From NCBI GenBank assembly GCA_024449915.1, contig JAMZAV010003229.1, positions 1-64,000 of the forward strand: DNA of 64,000 nt, read 5' to 3'. The notes beneath the pieces were generated by a model. That model made no database searches, was not told where the DNA came from, and worked only from the letters and a program-made list of their open reading frames with translations. Numbering within the stretch: the stretch's first letter is position 1; every line of letters begins with the position of its first letter. This DNA is from Sweltsa coloradensis (lineage: Eukaryota; Arthropoda; Insecta; Plecoptera; Chloroperlidae). Shown here piece by piece: positions 57,745 through 64,000 of this stretch. A program made the translations under genes and the position numbers.

Positions 57745-59130
57745 CTTGAAAAATCTGCTATGGTAGGATGCCCATTTAGGCCTATCCATTATCGAAAAAT
57801 ATGTAGCAATTATAGACCAGTCTGTGTTACAAACATACTGGCAAGAACCCTCGAACGCCTTATAAACAGCCAACTTCAAGTTTATTTAATGAACAATAAT
57901 CTTATGTCGAAAAACCAGTATGGATTTATTGCCGGAAGCTCTACAGAAAAACTCATGGGCACTCCTAACAAATGAATGGCTGCTACCCCCTTGACAGTAA
58001 AGTTCCTCCAAAAAATAGCCCTAGTTTCTGTAGATATTAGCAAAGCGTTTGACTGCATCTCACACACAATCCTTTTTTTAAAAAACTAAAACACGTATTT
58101 AATTTCTCGAATAACGCCCTTGATTGGGTTCTAGTTTTTTAACTGGGCGAACCGTACAGACGAGAAATCAATGGCCAATTATCATCCAAACTCAATCCCC
58201 TATGTGGGGTTCCCAAGGAACGGTAACAGGTCCAGTATTTTTTAATATGGTTGTTAACGACCCTACGGAACCATGTCAACTGCCCAAATCTGTCATGTAT
58301 GTAGATGACTTTCTTCTTATTTGCATGGGAGAGAGCTACGATAGAGTACTGGAAGTAATCAGTACAGAATATACACATGTAAGCAACTGGTATGATTCGA
58401 ATAGGCTAAAAATAAATGGGAATAAGACGCAAGTGATGTTTTTAGGTAAAGAACCTGCCCCAGTCGCAGTAACATTAGACGAAACAGTTATTCAAGCATG
58501 TAAAAAAATGAAATATTTTGGCGTAGTATTAGATAGAAATCTGAATTTCAATGAGCATATATCTAGCACAATATCAAAATGCTTTAAAAGGCTGCATATA
58601 TTCAAAAGACTGAGATATTTCCTTACAGAACAAGAACGTGCTATGTTCTACACCAGTTTTGTTAGACCTATTCTTGAATACTGCCCCACTATATGTGGAG
58701 TAACTACGAAATTCAATCTACGTAAGCTAGAACTGACCCAAAACAAAGCACTACGCATCATAAACAATAGAAAAAAATTAATACAAACTAGAACCGATAA
58801 CAACATTCCCTCATTTCAGTCCAGACTTCAATATCTTGTTCTGATGAGAATTTATAAAGCATTTCACGAGAAACCTGACAACAGGTATCCAGCCATGTTT
58901 CATAAGGTGCAATCAAACAAAAGTCTTCGCTCTGTAGCCAACAACAACATTACAGTACCTAAAGTAAACAAAGAAACTAGAGGAAAAAGATCATTCAATT
59001 ATGTATCGGCACACAGGTGGAATGCTTTACCTGCTAGCTTAAAAATACAAAACTCAAAAACAAAATTTAAGAACTTGGTAAAAAATGTTGTATATGAATT
59101 TCAGACATTAGGCCTACTATGAAGAAAAAA
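57745..59130 (+). pseudogene. LINE-E reverse transcriptase and C terminus
   Basis: RT fingers NYRPVCVTNILARTLERLI and QYGFIAGSSTEKL (57760-57975), then VDISKAFDCISHTI after a frame break. The segment 58124-59122 is a single 332-codon open frame with GTVTGPVFFNMVVND (degenerate PQGSVLGP motif), MYVDDFLLI (YVDD catalytic box), KMKYFGVVLDRNLNF, the thumb, and a C-terminal RRSFNYVSAHRWNALP-like end (here KRSFNYVSAHRWNALP). The endonuclease is missing and two frame breaks precede the long frame, so it is a 5'-truncated relic. Confidence 0.9.
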
Positions 59131-59515
59131 ATATGTTTAATACACTGTCTGTTATTTTCTATACTCTCATTTTATTGTATTCTAATTAGTTCTAGTTATT
59201 ACTGTTAGCCCTAATATTAGTATCATCTTATTTTAATCAAGAAAAAATAAATAAAAAAATAAAAAAAATGTAATTTGTACTTATGTAGGACTACAAATAT
59301 AGTATATAGGTATATATTAGCCACGCACACTATATAAGCAATAATATTATGAATGGAATTATGGACTCATTAGGAAATGCAAGAAATATTTATTTTACTT
59401 TTAACTGTAGTTTTCTTAGCTCTTAGTATTATTAGTCTTGGGCATCAAGTAGGAGTGATTTATTACTTAACCTGTATGAAACATGTATGTAGTTACTACT
59501 TTAAAGAAACCCAAA

Positions 59516-59550
<35 letters not shown>

Positions 59551-59556
59551 AAATAT
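59131..59556 (+). other. LINE-E 3' UTR and (AAAT)n tail
   Basis: AT-rich non-coding sequence ending in about ten AAAT units (59512-59556), the usual simple-repeat end of a LINE. Confidence 0.7.
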
Positions 59557-60364
59557 GTATTAAAAACTATTAATTATCCGTTATTAAGGTTTAAATAGTG
59601 GCGTAGCGGTAACCAAAGCCGCCCCCGCAAGACTTGGGGGCCCCCCGTCTGGGGGGGGGGGGTCACTGGTCAAGCTGAGTTCAGGGGCCAAAATATGAGT
59701 TGATTGATACTCGTGTATAGAGAAAAAAACTAAATTATTACTTAAATTTATTTCCAAAAGTCTATGTCTGACACTTGCGTTTTCAGTTTGCATCAATTAA
59801 CGAATCTATGTTCAACTCGATGTTCAATAAACGACTCCGATATGCAGACGTAATGATTGCTCTCTCTAAAATTAGCATCACATCAAAAAACGAAGTAGAA
59901 AAAAGAAGCAAAACCAATTAATCTGTTTTGATGGTTGTCACACAAAGTTGTTACAGTCGAAAAGTATAAAAGTATGGACTTGATCTACACTTGTAGCAGG
60001 GCCAAAAGAAGAATCGTTCATTCTTCGTTCGTTCGTGAACTCTTAGAAGACCAACGACTGTCAGATACCCCCCCCCCCCCTAGATGTATTAGTTTTAACC
60101 AAAACGGGCAATTTGGGGTAATTTTTACTTATTTTTTTGGAAAAGTCAAAAAAATTATTTCCGGAACAAACAAATAAAATGAAAATGTGGATGAAATTAT
60201 ATTTTCAATTCCTTACACGAATCAAAAGTATGGAATAGATTTCGTTCAACGATTAATTGGCATTGAAAAAATAAAAACTATTGAAAAACTCAGAGATGCA
60301 CCCCTCTAACCCGCACCCACCACTGGCCAACAAGTGGATGTCTACTCCAAAATAATCAACCTAT
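59557..60364. other. No gene recognised; G- and C-homopolymer tracts
   Basis: Contains GTGGCGTAGC followed by a run of twelve G near 59652, and a run of fourteen C at 60068-60081. The ORF at 59935-60177 shows no known motif and crosses the C run, so it is not called. Confidence 0.4.
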
Positions 60365-60705
60365 TTGATGAGCGTAGCGAGCGAAGCGAAGATTCCATTC
60401 TACTACACTGGAGAAAAAAATCCGGAATGTTTTTCTTTTTTAATTCTTTTCTGTTTGTATTTTTGTGTGTTCGTTAACACGATTCCGGCTAAATTGATAC
60501 TCCAATTACAATAAAATTTTCTGAAGGCCTTTAAAATCTCTGAACTTAGAACTGCCACGATTTTGAGCGAAATCAAAAATTATTTCTCATGAAAATCGCA
60601 ATTTTACGATTTTTTTCGTTTTTTAATAAAATTCTTCGACTTATAACACATACATGCTTTATCCGATTTTAATGATTTCTCACTGAACCATAATTTTATG
60701 AATAA
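60365..60705 (-). mobile_element. Helentron-like element, 3' half (split)
   Basis: Minus strand 3' end CGCTCATCAAA at 60365, core and first subrepeats. It is interrupted after TATGAATAA by the next element and resumes at 61309. Confidence 0.75.
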
Positions 60706-61308
60706 CTAGGAAAACGCTTAAGTCCCGCCGCGTTGTTGGATGAGCGTAATTGGTGAATTGAGCTGCCATGTGTTTTGCGGATTTTCTGTTGTTCTGTGAA
60801 AAAATCAGAACTTTGTTGAATTATTTAAAAATTGAATCAAATTAAATAAAAAATTAACTTATTTTTTTAATTAATCGTAATTTTAAAAAAAAGGAAAAAA
60901 TCGTAATATTGAAAACTTCATAAGAAATAATTATTCGATTACGCTAAAATTTCACACGAATACATCAATTCATAAAATTAAGGTTCTGTGAAAAAATCAT
61001 TACAATCGGATAAAGCATGTAGGAGTTATAAGTCGAAGAAATTTTTTAAAAATCGAAAAAAAATCGTAAAATTGCGATTTTCATGAGAAATGATTTTTCG
61101 ATGGCGCTCAAAAACGTGGCAGTTCTTAGTTCAGAGATTTCGAAGGCCTCCATAAAATTTCATCGCAATCGGAGTATCGGTTTAGCCGGAATCGTGTTAA
61201 CAGACAGACAAAAATACAGAAAGAAAGAAAAAAAAAAAAAAACATTCCGGATTTTTTTCTCCAGTGTAGTGAAATGGAATCTTCGCTTCGCTCGCTACGC
61301 TCATCCAA
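60706..61308 (+). mobile_element. Helentron-like element nested in its own relative
   Basis: CTAGGAAAACGCTTAAGTCC to CTACGCTCATCCA. Removing it joins TATGAATAA to AAATAATCTTGTG, which aligns without gap to the subrepeat consensus (TATGAATTA then ATATATTCGTGTG). Insertion was therefore between two A bases with no target duplication. Confidence 0.8.
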
Positions 61309-61733
61309 AAATAATCTTGTGAAATTTGATCGCAATCGAAAAATTATTTCTTATGAAAATCGAAATTTCACGGGTTTTTTCTTTTTTCAAACAATTCTTT
61401 GACTTATTACACCTACATGCTTTATCCGATTGTAATGATTTTTTTACAGAACCTTAATTTTATGAATTAATATATTCGTGTGAAATTTGAGCGCAATCGA
61501 ATAATTATTTCTTATGGAAATCGCAATTTTACGATTTTTTCTTTTTTAAAATTAATATTAATTTAAAAGAATTAAAATTTAAGTTTATTTTTTATTTAAA
61601 TTAAATTTTTTTTTAAATTTCAACTTAGTCATGATTTTTTCACAGAACAACAGAAAATCCGCATAACACATGGCAGCTCAATGCACCAATTACGCTCATC
61701 CAACAACGCGGCGGAACTTAAGCCTTTTCCTAG
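61309..61733 (-). mobile_element. Helentron-like element, 5' half (continuation)
   Basis: Subrepeats continue to the 5' end, read inversely as GGCGGAACTTAAGCCTTTTC then CTAG at 61733. Confidence 0.75.
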
Positions 61734-61736
61734 TTA

Positions 61737-62351
61737 TTGGATGAGCGTAGCGAGCGAAGCGAAGATTTCATTTCACTACACTGGAGAAACAAATCCGTTT
61801 TTTTCCCCTTTTTTTGTATTTTTGTGTGTTTGTTAACACGATTCCGGATAAACCAATACTCTAATTGCAATGAAATTTTCTGGAGGCCTTCGAAAACTCT
61901 GAACTTAGAACTGCCACGTTTTTGAGCGCAATCGAAAAATTATTTCTCATAAAAATCGCAATTTTACGATTTTTTTCGATTTTTTAAAAATATCTTCGAA
62001 CTATAACACCTACATGCTTTATCCGATTGTAATGATTTTTTCACAGAACCTTAATATTATGAATTTATATATTCGTGTGAAATTTGAGAGCAATCCAAAA
62101 ATAGCTTTTTATGGAAATCGCAATTTTACGTTTTTTATTTTTTTATTTTACATTTCTTCGAATTATAACGTCTACATGCTTTATCAGATTGTAATTATTT
62201 TTATACAGAACCTTAATTTTATGAATTCATATATTGGTGTGAAATTTGAGCGTAATCGAAAAATAATTATTTATGAAAATCGTAATTATACGCTTTTTTC
62301 GTTTAAAAAAACTACGCTCATCCAACAACGCGCCTGAAAAAGCGTCTGGAA
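61737..62351 (-). mobile_element. Helentron-like element abutting the previous one
   Basis: Minus strand 3' end CGCTCATCCA begins three bases after the neighbouring 5' end; core, T-tract, three subrepeats, then CAACGCGCCTGAAAAAGCG near 62340. The terminal ACTAGG is lost. Confidence 0.65.
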
Positions 62352-63315
62352 GTTCGCCCCAACCGGGATTCAAACCACAGGTCTCCCACATTCCAGGTGA
62401 GCATCTTAACCATGCCCTTCAGATGGGTGTCGGCTTCTAAGCCCCTGTTTCCTAAGCCCCTGGACCTTTTTTTGGCTTCTAAGCCCCTGTGACCGACGGT
62501 TGTGCTACACGTTGCGAAGCGGGGCTAAGAAGACAAACCGTTACGGGCTTTAGAAGACTAAAAGTCTTCTTAGGCCCTGTCTCCTAACGCCCGCACGATG
62601 TTTTTGTTCGGTCGCACACGTTGCAAAGCGGGCTGTACTTTGCTCGAGGTGAAACCATAAATTCCCAAATGTTGGAGGTGGGTGGGGGGATAAAATTAAA
62701 TCATTTGCAATATTCGATTGATTAGATATTGCTTAACGTCTCATTCGACTCGAAAATGTTGCAATTAAATCATGTAGGCATTGCAAAAGCACTGTTTTAA
62801 TATGCATTGATTTTATTGTGACAATTTTATTCATAGTTGAATATTGATAAAGAATTGGTTTTGGGAGAACTAACACCATAGTTTTCATAACTTTACAGTA
62901 ACTGTGTAGCTGCGTGGGTAGACCCCAAATACACATAAATGTAAAATATCTTTTACTTTGCATACTTAATATAATATAACTGCATAATAATGCCGATATG
63001 GGAACCTGCTCATCTTAAACATTAATATTGTGTCGTTTTCAATTATTGCTGGCACTCAATGTCGTCTAAGATGTAAAAATACTATTTACTTCACTTCTAC
63101 TTATTCAGAAATTAGAAAAGTCCGCCCCAACCGGGATTCGAACCACGGGTCTCCCACACTCCAGGTGAGCGTCGTAACTACTAGACCATCAGGAAGGGTA
63201 AATTTTAATCTATGAATTGTAGTTGCATTTTACATCTGAAGGGCATGGTTAAGATGCTCACCTGGAATGTGAGAGACCTGTGGTTTGAATCCCGGTTGGG
63301 GCGAACTTTTTTAAT
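62345..63315. mobile_element. Fold-back with tRNA-like inverted arms
   Basis: 62347-62425 and 63237-63315 are inverse copies of about 80 bp, each containing a tRNA-like block (GTGGTTTGAATCCC, and GATGCTCACCTGG). They enclose CTAAGCCCC copy 2, whose end carries another tRNA-like block (63119-63196, minus). Confidence 0.75.
62428..63240. repeat. CTAAGCCCC repeat, copy 2
   Basis: Near-identical along its length to 38231-39036, including GAAACCATAAATTCCCAAAT and CATCTTAAACATTAATATTG. Confidence 0.85.
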
Positions 63316-63332
63316 TTCTGAATTGTAGTAAA

Positions 63333-64000
63333 CTAGGAAGCTTCGCAAACGCTTTTTCAGGCGCGATGTTGGATGAGCGTTATTTTTTTAAACGAAAAAA
63401 GCGTATAATTACGATTTTCATAAAAAATTATTTTCGATTACGCTCAAATTTCACACCAATATATTAATTCATAAAATTAAGGTACTGTATAAAAATCATT
63501 ACAATCTGATAAAGCATGTAGACGTTATAATTCGAAGAAATGTAAAATTTAAAAAAAAAAACTAAAATTGCGATTTCCATGACAAGCTATTTTTGGATTG
63601 CGCTCAAATTTCACAGGAATATATTTATTCATAAAATTAAGGTTCTATGAAAAAATCATAACAATCGGATAAAGCATGTAGGTGTTATAATTCATAGATT
63701 GTTTAAAAAATCGTAAAAAAAAGATTTTCATGAAAAATTATTTTTCGATTGCGCTCAAATTTCGCACGAATATAAAAATTCATAAAATTAAGGTTCTGTG
63801 AAAAAATCATTACAATCGAATAAAGCATGTAGGTGTTATAGTTCGAAGATATTTTTAAAAAATCGACAAAAATCGTAAAATTGCGATTTTTATGAGAAAT
63901 ATTTTTTCGATTGCGCTCAAAAACGTGGCAGTTCTAAGTTCAGAGTTTTCGATGGCCTCCAGAAAATTTCATTGCAATTAGAGTTTTGGTTTAGCCGGAA
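63333..64000 (+). mobile_element. Helentron-like element, runs off the window
   Basis: Starts CTAGGAAGCTTCGCAAACGC, with GTTGGATGAGCG at about 63369, four subrepeats, and the beginning of the core (GGTTTAGCCGGAA) at the window edge. Confidence 0.7.

Noticed and set aside
59935..60177. 80-codon ORF as a host gene
   Set aside because: It shows no known motif, crosses a poly-C run and has no splice or promoter context.

Overview
This is a window of animal nuclear DNA: AT-rich, with no recognisable host gene and almost entirely built of transposable elements inserted into one another. The metazoan element types (CR1/Jockey-like LINEs, a BEL/Pao LTR element, a Penelope-like element, PolB with C2H2 fingers, Helentron-like elements) and the frequent GGCCTA-type words suggest a marine invertebrate, perhaps an echinoderm or other non-vertebrate deuterostome. 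That placement is inference.

Layout. 0.4-5.9 kb: a broken LINE with two insertions and a 411-bp in-frame internal duplication. 5.9-7.75 kb: a gypsy RT/RNase H fragment (minus) joined to a second LINE (plus). 7.9-17.8 kb: Helentron-like non-autonomous elements (5' fold-back hairpin, tRNA-like block, conserved core, microsatellite, short 3' end), finishing in a head-to-tail array of about 690-bp units; one copy holds an unexplained 1.78-kb insert between 13-bp direct repeats. 17.8-18.6 kb: 5' part of a third LINE (minus). 19.8-22.0 kb: a four-unit tandem repeat carrying a Penelope GIY-YIG fragment (13-bp TSD) and a short retroposon (10-bp TSD).

23.29-33.70 kb: the centrepiece. A 10.4-kb Polinton/Maverick-like element has termini starting AG, an exact 6-bp target duplication (ATGAGA) and terminal inverted repeats so long (about 4.8 kb each) that each contains a whole protein-primed DNA polymerase B gene. 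The left gene is intact except for one stop codon and has a TATA/NRF-1-type promoter plus a spliced leader. The right gene is frameshifted. No integrase, ATPase, protease or capsid gene is present.

33.8-46.7 kb: more Helentron-like elements, a tRNA-derived SINE, large fold-backs, and a fourth LINE split by one Helentron-like copy. 46.7-53.3 kb: a complete but decayed BEL/Pao element (minus), LTRs of 573 and 570 bp, TSD GCACC, inserted in another Helentron-like copy. 53.3-64 kb: nested Helentron-like copies, two SINEs, a fifth LINE, fold-back elements and a tRNA-like inverted repeat.

Nothing here looks like a cooperating host gene set. The interest lies in element architecture: the palindromic PolB element, and a superfamily of elements sharing ACTAGG 5' ends and short 3' ends that pair with subterminal 5' sequence, where nested copies show insertion at AA/TT with no target duplication.
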